A stretch of 64,000 bases of DNA from Puffinus mauretanicus (lineage: Eukaryota; Chordata; Aves; Procellariiformes; Procellariidae), in assembly GCA_023333565.1 (NCBI GenBank), contig JAJKFH010003022.1, positions 372,001 to 436,000 on the forward strand, read 5' to 3'. Positions 32,401-44,200 of the stretch are shown here, piece by piece (position 1 is the stretch's first letter; every line of letters starts with the position of its first letter). A model generated the notes under the pieces. The model searched no databases and had not been told where the DNA came from. It worked only from the letters and a program-made list of their open reading frames with translations. The position numbers and the translations under genes were made by a program.

Positions 32401-35400
32401 AGGGATTTTGGCCAAGCAGGGCAATCGGAAGGAAGGGGTTGGGGATAGCTCCTGCACGTGTTATAGCTCCAGTGCAACCTGCTCTGAGCCACAGAGCTGT
32501 CATTTGGGGTTGCCCCTCACCTGGTCGTCAGGGCGCAGAGTGACCCCACAGCCACAGCATGCTTTGCACTGCCCCAGCCAACATATTCAAAAGCTGCTGG
32601 GAGCGGGCTCATAGTGTCCAGGAGGTAGTAGGGCATCATCAGGGTGAGGGAAGCAGACACCCCAAAGTATACGAAGAAGCAGATGAGGAGGGAGAGGACG
32701 ATGCCTATGGGGATGGATCTCTGCGGGTCCCTCACTTCTTCCCCTGAGGAGGACAAGCTCAGCTGTAAAAACAGATGCTCATTTAATATCCCGTGTCCTC
32801 TCAAGAGAGGGGACACAGAGGCCTTCTAGCAAGGACCACTAGACCTCCTGGGCTCCAGGGTTATGAGGATAGGGACTGTCTCTGCTTCAGGATTAGCCCA
32901 GTCATACCACATGGACTCTTTAGTTCTCCTCTGAGCAGAGAGGGCAAGAGAGAGCGGCTGCGGCACAGAGCCAGCAATGTGCCCACTCCCAGCCCAGCTC
33001 CCAGGGCTGTGGGGAGAATCACTGCCACGGCCCCCCAGCCTGCAGGGGAGGGTCCTGCCGGCATCTCTCCCCGCCTCACTTACCCATCGTAGCGATGCAG
33101 TCAAATCCAACAAAGGCATAGAAACAGGTAGAGGCTCCAGCCAAGGTCCCAGTGAAACCATAGGGCATGAAGCCTCCCACCCCAAAGGCACTGGTCATGT
33201 TTTCATCCTTGGACTGGTTCCTGGGAGGAGGGGGAAGAGTCAGGCAGTGAAGAGGGGTCAGTGCAATGGGGTCCCAGGACGGGGCCAGGCTGAACAGCCC
33301 ATCCAACCTGCTCACCCCTCCAGCATCAACCCAGCAGGGCTTCAGACTTTGGCTCTTTGATGCATTGCCAACAGGGCAGGGAGAAATGGGAGAAAGTGGG
33401 ATTTCCTGGGATAAAGCATTAGGGGGGTGACCCAGCCATCCCCATCGCCCTCTGAAGGCAGCCCAGGCAGAGCAGCCCCCCTCATACCCAGCCTCATGGG
33501 CAGCTGCCCGTGGCAGGTCATCCTCCCCGAGCTTCCAGTTGCTCAGGTCACCTTTGATGAAGCCGCTCACTGTGACGAAGAGCAGTACAAGCATGTTGAG
33601 AGCTGTGAAGGCTTTGTTGACCATGGTGGACTCCTTCACTCCAAAGGAAAGAAGCCCTGGGGACAAAAATGGCAAAACTGGCCGAGCACCCCGGACAACA
33701 TCAGGCCCAGGGTAGACATGACTGGGAAGGGTGGAAAAGGGGGGACAGTGGTAGAGTCAGGAGGATCTGCAGATTTCCCCAGATTCCCCTTGTATTCCCC
33801 ATTCTTTGCTCAGGGAAATGGCAAAGCCTCAGAGGGGTCAGCACCATCCTGAAGAGCCCATGGTGGGGTGAGGAGCTCATCCTACATGATGGAGGGTGGC
33901 GCCGGGGGAGGCATCCTACCTGCTAGCAGGACTACCAGGCCAGCAGCAAAGGCATCAGGGTGCTCTGCTAGCCCCACAGAGCTCATGGCTGCGTGAGCAC
34001 CCAAAAACTTCCCCATCTTCTTGCCGAGGAGCTGGTCAAAGGTAGCGCTCCAGGCCCGGGCAACGCTGGCGGTACCTGGGGAGAGGTGGCGGCTGTGGCA
34101 GCGATGGTGGGGTCTAGGAATGACACCCAGCAAAGCCACCAATGCAAAGCAAAGATGGATGGATCAAAAGGGCCTTATACCAATGACATAGGACAGTAGC
34201 AGATTCCACCCAGCGATGAACGCCCACAGCTCGCCCACTGTCACGTAGCTGTAGAGATAGGCGGACCCGGCCAGGGGCACGCGGGCCCCGAATTCAGCAT
34301 AGCACAGCCCTGCCAGAGCAGACACCACGGCTGCAATTAGGAAAGCAAGGACGATGCTCGGGCCGGAGCTGGTCTTAGCCACTTCCCCCGCCAGGACGTA
34401 GACACCAGCCCCTAGCGTGCTGCCCACTCCCAAGGTGACGAGGTCCACGGTGGAGAGGCAGCGGCGAAGGCTGGAGCCCTCCGAGCTGGCTGGGACTCGC
34501 TTTCTGCGGGAAAGCATCTTCGAAACAGAGAGCAGGCAGCCCCAGCACGGCACCTGCAGGAGAGGAAAGCAGCAGGCGTGAGGATGCTACTGCCCCACGG
34601 GCACCGCCCCGAGGATGTGACCCAAACCCAGCCTGAACATTTTCCTTGCGGCTCCCACCCTCCACACGGTGCTTTCTGGACCTCCCGGGCGCTGCCTGTT
34701 TCCTGTCTCTGCCAGAAAAGCAGCCCGTTTTGGAGCAAGATGGGGCTAAAGTGGCTGCGTTGCTCTCTCATCCCCGGTGAGAAGTGGAGCAATGCATGAC
34801 TGGGGTTTGCTGGGCTCCGTCCGATTCGTGCTACAATGAGAGGGGACAAGGACACCCGCTTGTCCCCCTGCCAGCTTAGAAAGTCCTATTGCTCCAGCAG
34901 CATCCCCAGCAGGGACGCACAGCCAGCGTTGTCCCAGCTTTGACACCGACCCTATTTGAAATGCAGAAACCATGCCAGAGAAGGAGGGATGGGAGATGCT
35001 CTGCTCCTGGAGCAGCCGTTGGCCTTGAAGTGCACCAGGAAGGACCCATCTGCTCAGCTGAAGATGCTCCCACAGCACCCGTAACTGTGGGTCAATGGCA
35101 CAGCTCAAACAGACTGGGTCCCCTGGGCCATCAGCCTGTACAGTAATGCTGTGGCTTGCTCAGGTCACAGATGGGTCACAGCCCAGCAGAAACCCCGAAT
35201 TGTGTGATATTTGTGCTTGGGGCAAGTGAGGTGCTTGGTATGGCATGCCTGCGATTTGTGTGCCCTCCCCCATCCTGCCCGTCCTTCCCCAAGAGCTCCC
35301 AGGACTGGAGAAAGGGGAGCTGCATGCCTCCACATCCGCATGGACCTCCAGGTTACCCCGCAGCAAAGTCCATGCTGCACACTTCAAATCCCATAATCTG

Positions 35401-35762
35401 CTACTTACAGGGCCAGGGACCTGGCTGGAATCCCTGCCCACCGGCACGTCCCAGCAGCACCGAGGATCACAGGGCCATGCGGTCCCTGCTGCGGTGTGGA
35501 GCCCAGAGGGGACGGGGCAGTGCCCAGCACCCTGACCCACAGGATGGGGTGCTGTAAGCCCTCGTGGCACAGGGAGCCCCAACCTCCAGGAGAACTGCTG
35601 TGTCTCCTGGGGGCTGGAGAGCTGCTGCCCAAGGCCAGGCCAGCTGGGGCTGCCTTCCCACCCCCCCCAGCAGCACTCACCCACTGCACAACACCAATCC
35701 CACCCAGGGCATCTCGCCCTGATGATTTTCCCTTCTGCAAACAAACTACTTACTCCGGCCAT
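29446..35762 (-). CDS. Cationic amino-acid transporter, SLC7A2-like (CAT family)
   Basis: Predicted plasma-membrane carrier for arginine, lysine and ornithine. Twelve coding exons: 35762-35754, 34553-34181, 34075-33920, 33656-33488, 33220-33084, 32743-32521, 32038-31902, 31532-31430, 31305-31163, 30782-30616, 29970-29862 and 29600-29446, phases all consistent, 626 residues (human CATs 1-3 are 619-658). Seen: [19 protein letters not shown] in helix 1, [21 protein letters not shown] with the transport-essential glutamate (E111; E107 in CAT1), [10 protein letters not shown], two extracellular sequons (NQS, NMT), [12 protein letters not shown], and the C-terminal [11 protein letters not shown]. 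Helices 8-14 and the tail read closest to CAT2. The substrate segment is [17 protein letters not shown], the CAT2A (low-affinity) form. The first coding exon holds only M-A-G (AAAGGATGG then GTAAGT). No break or missing key residue is seen. I know of no human gene here. Confidence 0.93.
32378..32425 (+). mobile_element. CR1 LINE remnant in intron of the SLC7A2-like gene
   Basis: 'cttatgaggaagggctgagg' and the following 'ttttggccaagcagggc' resemble the CR1 segment 'tatgaggaaaggctgagaga' plus 'gctgggcctgttcagc'. The match is short and by eye only. Confidence 0.35.
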
Positions 35763-35849
35763 CCTTTGGGCAAACTGCTCCAGCTGTGAGCTGATGGGGA
35801 GGGCGAGCACCAGGCAGCCCCGGTTACACTCTCCCCTTAAATCCCTTTC

Positions 35850-38560
35850 GGGATCGCCCTGGCCCTCCCCCCGCTGACCACCACTCCAGGCTGCACAATG
35901 GGAAATCTATGCAGAAATATTTTTCCCACAACGCCTTCCAAATCATACACACAAGCCTGCAATGCTAATAGGCTCAGAGGCATTACTGAGGGAGTTTAAT
36001 TAACATTTCAAACTTGCCTGTGCAGGTGGAAGGGGGAACCCCTTCCCTCTGTCCCCGCACCCTCACACCAGGATCTTCATCTCAAGCTATGGAGCAGGTT
36101 CTGGAGGAAATCCAGGCAGAGAGGAGCAGAAACATGGCCAGGATGCAGGGGTGCATGCACCTACAGCTGAGACTGTACCCAGGCTGAGCCGTCCCTGGGG
36201 AACACAGAGGGAGGTGAGCAGGTCCAAGAATTGACTGCAGCAGCAAGACAGAGGGGCACAGACCCAGCTCCATGGGGTGTTTGCAGCAGCACATCCAGCT
36301 GTAGCTCCCAGAAGCAAAGTCCTGAGACTGCCTGCACTTCCGCAGTATTTGGGTACCGAGACCCCAGTTGCTGCCCACACCTTGTCACAGTCCCATTGCA
36401 TGGAGACAGGACTCTTAGATGAAGAAGAGAAGTGCCCAATCAGCCCAAGTGCAGCTTATAGCAGAGCAGGCAGCAGCACCACCCATCACTGCCCCATCCA
36501 GCCTTGCCCTGGGAGCAGGGCTGGGGCTGCAGCTCTCAAGTCCAGGCAACACCTGCCCCTGCCCCAGCCCAGCCCCCAAGCTCTCCTGCTCTTGTCCTGG
36601 CTGGGGGGGTTGCAAGGGGCAACAAGACCTGAGTGTTCCTCTCCTCTATAAGGAATTAAATGGGCACCAGGAATGACCCAGTGCCTCCCTCCTGGGGTAC
36701 AGCCCACAGGGGCTGAGCAGCAGAGCACAAGCAGGGACTGAGGTGAGTCCAGGGCTGGGCTTAAATGGGGGCCCAGGGCTGTGTGGGTGGGGGCCCCAGG
36801 TGAGGCTGCTCAGGGCCAGTAAGGCATATAAGTGCCCTCAGGCTCCAGCACAGCTGTTCTGTAGGGCTGCTCCTAGCAGGGAGAGGACATGGGGGAAGTT
36901 ATGGTGGGACCTGGCTGGTCTTCAGCACCTTGGGAGAAGAGGACCAAGTCTGGGGCTCTGAGGAGAGGCTGGGAGCTGGTATTTTGGGGTGAGGAACTAA
37001 CTTTCATTTTATTGTAGATAGTGCTCAGGTTGAGTCTGCTTACAGTATTTAGGGACAAAAACCTCTTAGGCTATGTAGTTCAGCACATCCTTCAGGTTGT
37101 AAGGAGCAGAGGAAGGGGATATCAGCCATGCAGGAACAAAGCAAGGAAGGATCTAGAGCACCTAAAGCATAGGTATATGCTCTAACAATAAGGCTGCCCT
37201 ATCCTGGCTGTACAGGGCAGTCCCATGTCCCCAGTGCACCCTGTGAGCTGCTGGACTAGCACCTCTGGGGCAGGGGGCTCAGCACACCATGACACGGCCA
37301 GGGGCACTGGGAGGAGAGCAGGGCTGTTGTCCTGCATTGCAGCACAGGGTGAACAAAGCTGTGCTTGTCACCCACGCTGTCTCACATGAGCGAGGTCTCA
37401 GACACCAACGCCAGCCCGAGGGAATATTGCCCTGAGGGACCAACAGGGTACAAAGGAGCAACTGGTGCTAGCTGGCCATGAGGGTCTCCCCCTCCCAGGG
37501 TGCTTCCAGTCCCCCGGGGGAGCACAGCTATGCCAGCCATCGAGCATGTCACACCCAGCCTGGGGTCCCTGCTGCCCAGGACCACCATCTCCCAGGACAG
37601 GCAGGGCTGAGCAGCTCAGCTGCCCTGCAGCCCCAGAGAGATGCTCTAAGCCAGCAGCTACTACCAGGGCTTGGATGCCTGAAAGGTTATATGCCAGCAG
37701 CCTTCAACATCTTCAGGGGGCCCTTGGCTTTATCTGCTCCTGCTGGCATCAGCCAGAGCACAGACACCACTGCCCCTGGCTCCTGGGGAGCTCCTCCAGC
37801 CCTTCTGCAACTTCTGTGCTGGCTGGGGCAAAGGGTGGTAAAGAAGGAGCAGGGTTAACCTGGGTGATGCAGGGAAGGAAATGGCCTCAGGGCACCGCAG
37901 GCAGCGGTACAGCCTGCCAGGAGCATCTTGGAGAGACTCAGCCTGCATCTCCACCCACGGCTGAGCTTAAGGTCTTCTCATCCCTGTCTGCAGCATGGGA
38001 GGGAAGGTTGGGGGGGCCAGCGAACTGCCTCTCCCCAGTTCCCTGTGCCAGCTTGGCTCCTGCCCCACAGATGCTCCTTGCAGAGCCCGGCTCAGCACCT
38101 TCCCCCTTAAGCAGGTCCTGGGAGGCTAATCCCCTCCTTGGCTTTTCCAGAGAAAGTCAGGGATGGATGTTTCCCAACCATGACCAGGGAAGGGGGTGAT
38201 TTGCTGCGGGCAGAGGTGGCTGGTGGCAGGACCAACCTAGGAGGCAGCGGGGTACCCTGCACCCTGGTGTTCACCAGGAAACCAGGGCGGGGGGGACGGA
38301 AGGGGGTGAAATTTCCGCAGTTGAAGTGCAATCACCATTACCGCCTTGCACTGCGCGCGTCACCGCTGCTGGCACGCAGCCCCTGCACACACTAGTGGGG
38401 CTTTTCTGCTGAGTGACCCCCTTCCCCACACCCTGGCAGGGGCAGGGCGCTTCTGCAGGCTGCAGCGGGTCCCCCTGCACTGCGGGCACCCAAAACTGAG
38501 GGGCTGAGGTCTGGCATGGCGGCAACGGTGGGAGTGCGGCCCTGACCCCGGTGCATGGCA
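35850..38560. other. Intergenic region between SLC7A2-like gene and ANXA6
   Basis: Unique sequence upstream of the transporter's first exon. On the minus strand a weak TATA-like ATTTAA near 35840 lies about 75 bp before the start codon. No exon, RNA gene or complete transposon is seen. Confidence 0.5.
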
Positions 38561-38569
38561 GGCGGGGAC

Positions 38570-38710
38570 TGGAGGGCTCGTGAGCGGTGACGTCTCGCCG
38601 GGAGGAAACAGCTGCACGCCAAGGACGAGCGCACGGCCACAAGTACGCACCGAGCGCACCGGCGGCCGGCTCTTCCCGCGAGCACGCCCGGCCAGACCTC
38701 GGTGCTGCTC
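38570..38710 (+). promoter_or_regulatory. ANXA6: CpG-rich segment, candidate ANXA6 exon 1
   Basis: A CpG-rich stretch ends at a strong donor (GTGCTGCTC then GTAAGTGTG; exon end 38710). It could be the non-coding first exon that splices to 41237. A rival is a TATAAA at 40608-40613 closer to the coding start. CpG richness continues to about 39140. Confidence 0.3.
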
Positions 38711-41279
38711 GTAAGTGTGCGCTGGCGTGCGGGGGGACCGTGCTGGCAGGCGAGGGGACAGTGCTGGTGTGCAAAGCCAGCGCGGTGGCATGCGAGGGGA
38801 GGAAAGGGCTGGCCGGGCGGTGAGCTGTGCAAACAGAGGCTCCCTCCAAGGGGTGGCTGCAGGGGGGATCCTTGTTTTCTTTTGCTTTTTCTTTTTATGA
38901 CAAATCCTTCCTTTTTAACAAAAACCTGGGGGGCTGCACTGCTGGCGGGTGCTTTCTCTGGCAGGCGTTTTTTCTGGCGGGCGCAGGCATTGCTGCGGGG
39001 CCCATGGGTGTGTCCTGGCCGGGATGCGCCTTTGTCCGTGCCCCGGCGCTGCGGCGGCCGCGGAAACGCCCATCCCTCCATGCAAGGGTCCGAGCTGGGC
39101 TCGGCGGGAGGATCCCCCTGGTTCGGTACCCGCTGAGTTCTGCACAGGCAAACGCACCGTACAACACCCCAGAGGCACCCCAGGAGCTCTAGAAGGGCAG
39201 GGGGACTTTTCGGCGCTGGGGTGGGCCAGGGGACTTTGGGGACCTCCCTTTCCACGCGGGGAGGACGGATGTTGCTTTTTTTAACCCGGCGAAGCTCCTT
39301 TTCCGCCCCGCGGGCCGGACGACGGGTGGCGGGGGGCTGCGTGTGCCGTGGCCTTCGCCGTGTGCGGCCGTGCTGGGAGAGCCCCGCCAGGCAGCGGGCT
39401 GCAAAAATAGCTGCTGGGCTTCTGGGGTGAAACCCCTCAGCCCAAAGCTGTGGTGGGGTCGTAGAGAGGCTGGCGGGGTGCACGCTGCCGGGGGGGCAGA
39501 GGCTTTTTGGCAAGGGTGGGTCATTCTGTAAAGGGGATGGGCTGTGCACATCATTTAGGGTCTCTCATGGCACTTTCTGTCCAGGGATCCCCACAACCCA
39601 AACCCCTCCATTGTTTCTGGGGGGCATCCCCGTGCCTGGGCTCTGCAGCCTCCAGGTTTCACCACCTGCCCCACGGGTGCGGTGTGTTTGTCCAGGCATC
39701 CTCCCCAGATCGCCTGCTGGCAGGGCAAAAACTGGGGCTGCTCCCCCAGCCTCTGCGGAGGTGTCAGCAGTGGTGGGGGACAGGGATGGGGCACTGCAGG
39801 GACAGGGTGTGGCCAGGAATTCTCTGCCACTGCTGAGATGAGTTGGGCGGTCTCAGCCCGGCTGCTGCATGCATGGAGTGAGGCAGGAGGGTTGTGCCAC
39901 GCAGGGCTTTCTCCGTTCCCTGGAGGGTACGCAGCTTCACGCACAGGCTCCTGAGTGGCATTAAAAGCCTGCGTGGTCCAGGGGCTGGGACCCCCAGGCA
40001 CCCAGCCAGCACCCAGCTGCAGTGCAGCCCCACCACACACGGGGCACGCTGGGGCTCTCCCCCAGCCAGGAGCTGCGGGGAAGGGCGGCCGAGGCTTGCA
40101 GCCTCCCCAGCTGAAATGGGAAGGGGAGGCTAAGGCAGCTCTGGTTTTCTGCAAAACTTCCTCCCCTCGGTGAGGATGCCTGTGGGTGCCAGAAGGCTTC
40201 CTGCACCAGAGCGGGGTGACCCAGCTGCACTGACGGCTGCGGGGCTGGGTATCCCCCTCCATGGGTGCTCTCGCAGGGATGTGGGGCCAAGCCGGGACAG
40301 TTCATGTGATTTCCCCTACTTGCTCTGTGAAATGAAATGGAGCTCGGCTGGGGGCAGAAATCCCCCCAGGGCGGCCCCACTGTGCCTTGAGCGTTCCTGC
40401 AACGTGTCTCTGAGGGAGGGCGAGTGCTGGCGAGGAGGGAGCCGTGCCTCATAGCTGGAGCTCAGCTGACGCTCAGCGGTTCATTCATGGCCGTGCTCCA
40501 TTTTCCAGCTGTTTCTCTCCCTCCGTCAGCTTTCTTGGAGCAATCGGCGCTGTCTGGGGACTTTCTCTGGGGGGGTGGGGAGAGCCCACGCCGCAGCGAG
40601 TTGCAGCTATAAATGGTGCTAGTGTTAGAAAACAACCTGCGAGTTACCCTGGAAACCCGGCTGCGTTTCCTGGGCTCCGCTGAGTGCATGGGACTGATGG
40701 CGGCCTTGATTCGGTGTACGGAAACTCAGATAAAGCTGGTGGGACTTTGCGGGGGGGCTGCCCAGCCCCCCGTACCATGCAGCAATGGGGCCTCCCCAGC
40801 AACTGCTGAAGCTGGGATGGTGCCAGGGCTTGGGGGGGCTGCAGGGAGGAGGGGGAGCATTGCGGGGTGCAGCAAGGAGGGTCAGCCCTGCGGAGGATGC
40901 TCGGCCCATTTCCATGTATTCAGCACTTTCTTCCCCTCCTGGTTTCTCTCGGTGCTGGCAGAAAGCTGTGTGAGGGTCCATCTCCACTGCCCCTGGCCCA
41001 TGGGGTCCCCAACTCCAGATATCAAAGGACCTCAGTTCCGGTGACCGCAGGGCGGCTGGGGAAGCCCCTCTCCCCGAGCCTCCCCAGCAGCACCCGGCCG
41101 TCGCCCTCCCGTGGGTACCGCACCCGCAGCGCTGGCTGGCAGCAGCGCCCGAGGGAGGGAGCAAAGCCTCCCTTAAGTAACGCGGTCCGCAGAGAGGGGC
41201 TTTGGCTCACGTTGACTTTTCTGTTCCCTCCTGCAGCTCCTCCTTGCCCCTCACTTGGTGATTTCCAGCTCGGGAAGCC

Positions 41280-44200
41280 ATGGCACCCAAAGGAAAGGTA
41301 AGGGTGACCCACACACTGCAGGGATGGGTCCTGGGGGTCCCTGCCATGGAGCAGACCCCAGAGCCGGGGCAGCATCTCCATCATGCAGCAAGGATGGTGG
41401 TGACATGCACGGGGCGCGATGCTGCCCGAAGCCTGTTTAAATTCCTGCCTCTCCAGCCAGCGCTGTCTGGATGTGATGCAGATGGGGGAAATGCTGAGGT
41501 GGGGAGCTGGGAGAGCAGGGACAGCGAGGACCAAAAATCCTTTTGGGACCACAGTGGGATGGGGGAGAGAAGCGGGGCTGTAGGAAGGAGAGAAGAAGAG
41601 ATGTTGCACTGGAGATTTGGGCTTTCGCTGGAGAGAAATCCCGCTTGTGCCTGAGCCCGCTGCAAGGCGTGCAGCCCCACTTTGGCCTCTCCCCCCCAGC
41701 CTGGATTTCTCTCCTCTCCGAGCCGGGGCTGGTGCAGTGTGGTAGCTGGGTGAGCAGGTGATCCCTCGCAGCCAGGAAAACATCTCCGTGTGGGTGGAAA
41801 ACCCTGCCTCGGTGGGCAGCTGTGGCTGGCGGTGTACAGCCTGCCTGCGGCGTACAGCCTGCCTGCACGGTGCTAGGCAGGGGAGGAGTCCAAGGCCAGA
41901 GCCTCCCTTCTCCGCTGCTCAGGGACAGGCTCTGCTTTCCATCTGCTTCAGAAATCAAGTAATCATTGCCTCAAGCCCAATTACCCACAGCTTCCTGCCC
42001 AGCCGAGGGGGTGGTTGCCTCTGGGTGGGGAAACTGAGGCACAGCACGGGTGAGCATCACCCCTGTCGTGGTCCAGGACCCCGAGCAGCCATGTGGTGGG
42101 AGAGAGCGAAGCCACGCTGGGAATTTTGCTTCCTCTCTCCCGGCCCCAGCCTGGCTTATTTTTAGCTGGGAGGTCCCGGACAGGCCGGGATGACTCAGAG
42201 GCTGGAGGAGGGGAGGCGGGGGGCCCCGGCAGCTGAAGCGGGGGATGGAAAGGGGAATGGGGGTGTGAGAAGGGTGCAGTGGGCAGGATGTTGTTTCCCT
42301 CCCGAGTCATGTTTCTGCACCGCCCTGGGGCTCGTTCCAGGTGTGCAGGGAGCATAGGGCGAAGCACAGCGCTGAGCTCCTGCCTCAGTTTCCCTTGCCC
42401 CTGCCATGGCAGCACTGTGGCAAGGCAGGCAGCTCGTGCTTCAATGTCTCAGCAGGCAGGAACACAGCCCTGCTCCTCCTCCCCATTTAACCAGAGCCAA
42501 CAACTTGTCTCCCCATCACCACCCGTGCGACCCCAGCACTTTCCAGCCACCTTCATCCCTTCCTGCTGCCTCCGGGCACCTCCTTTGCCCTGCAACTCCT
42601 TATTTACATCTCTGCAAGGCATGTGTGTGGGCAGCAGCCTGCACCGAGCCAGGAGGGTCTGGGAGCTGCCGGGAAGCGAGGCTAAATCCAGCTCTCCGGA
42701 TGAATCACCTGCAATACGATCTGTCCCCGCGCCTGCCTGGGTCCCTCGAAGGGCAGCGTCTCCTCTTGCCTGACCTGGTCCCCACCACGTGGGACACCAG
42801 TGCCAGCAGCTCCTCCCGAGAGGGCCTGTGGGATGTGCCCAGCCTGGACTGGTTTCTCTCTGGAAAATGGGGGTACAGAGGCCAGCTGTGTGAGATGCAC
42901 AGTGAAGGTGTTGTGCAGCAGCATCGGGATGGGGCCCAGGGGAGTGACGGGTCCAGGGCTGCCATGTGTCCACCCCCTTAGGTTCATTCCTGGAGGCACT
43001 TGCTGGGTCAGGGATGCTGGTACTGGTGCTGCCTGCCTGATGCCCATCTTCTCTGGGGACATGTCGGCTTTAGATGCCCATGCTGGCAACAGCCCTGGGC
43101 ATTCGTTCAGCTCTTGGGGATTTTAAAAAAGCCCCACAGCAGATCCTGAGCAAGCAAGCCCTGGGACGTGTACGCACCCAGCTGGCGCACGGTACAAGCA
43201 GAGCCAAGGGAAGATGCTCAGAGTTTCCCAGGGTGCTGACACAGCTGAGAGCCCCGGCTCAGCCTGGCTCCCAGCCCTCCTGCTCCCCAGTGAGACGCTG
43301 AGGAAACGCTGCTGTTCAGCTCTTCCCACTCCCTGCCTCCAGTGGGGATGTGTCCCAATTCCTTATGTAGGGTCAGGCTGGTTTCACATCTGCTTCCACC
43401 CAGGGTTTCTGCTGATCTCGTTCCGAGTCTGGCCCCAGGCTCTGGGGTGAATTCCCCCAGGCAAAGCTGACCTAGGGAGGGGAAACCCAGTCCCTGCTTT
43501 TTCCTGAGGTCTCTGTTTGGGGGTGTCACTCCTGGGCTCCGTTGTGCAGCCTGGAGGTGCAGACAGAAGTGGATCATGCCAACCCCCAGGACTTCTCAGG
43601 CTCCCAGGAAAGTCTTTCCCTGTATCCAGGATCTCTGCTCCGACACCTTAGACCAGCCTGGGCCCTGCGGGAGCACGTGCTGGGGCAGGACAAGCTCTGG
43701 CACTTCTCAGTGCTTTCTGCTTAGCAGCCCATGATGATTTTGTAAGGCTTGGAGGCCATGCAGAGCTTGGGCATCCTCAGCATCCGGAGGGTTTCCCTGC
43801 TCGCAACAGGCGGTAGGAGAATGACTTCCTTCATTGCTCCCAATCCACGCCCCATAACTCCCTTCAGCCCAGCTGCGTGGCAGGGGGATCGCCCCGGTCC
43901 TTCCATGCCTTCCCCTGCGTTCAGGGTGTCCAACTCTCCCGTGGGATCTCCCCTTTTCCTGCTGAACCCCCCCAGATGGAGCTGGGCACCCAAATGTGCT
44001 CAAGAAACCTCTCTTCAAACCACCAGCTCTTGCTGGCGCGGCAGGGAGGGTTGTATCCAGCTTAAACACGGGGCACAAGCAGCAAACAGAGAGCGATGCC
44101 AGTGAGATACGAGAGGGAAGGCTGTGTACTCCAGTCATCTGGCACACAAAGAATTTGCACTGCGGAGAGAGCAAACAGGAAAGGAAACAACCGAGGAGAA

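Noticed and set aside
32140..32500. Possible alternative high-affinity exon of the SLC7A2-like gene
   Set aside because: I looked for the PMPR...AEDGLLF signature on the minus strand in both flanking introns and did not find it.
34375..34855. Minus-strand frames upstream of the main first exon of the SLC7A2-like gene
   Set aside because: They are in other frames. The acceptor CTCTCCTGCAG at 34554 and the ATG exon at 35754-35762 explain the start better.
38392..39549. 385-codon minus-strand open frame
   Set aside because: It lies in CpG-rich DNA, where stops are rare. Composition is Pro/Ala/Arg-rich without any motif.
40601..40740. TATAAA at 40608-40613 as the ANXA6 promoter
   Set aside because: It is possible but no good donor follows. 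The CpG-rich candidate at 38570-38710 ends in a strong GTAAGT. Neither is proven.
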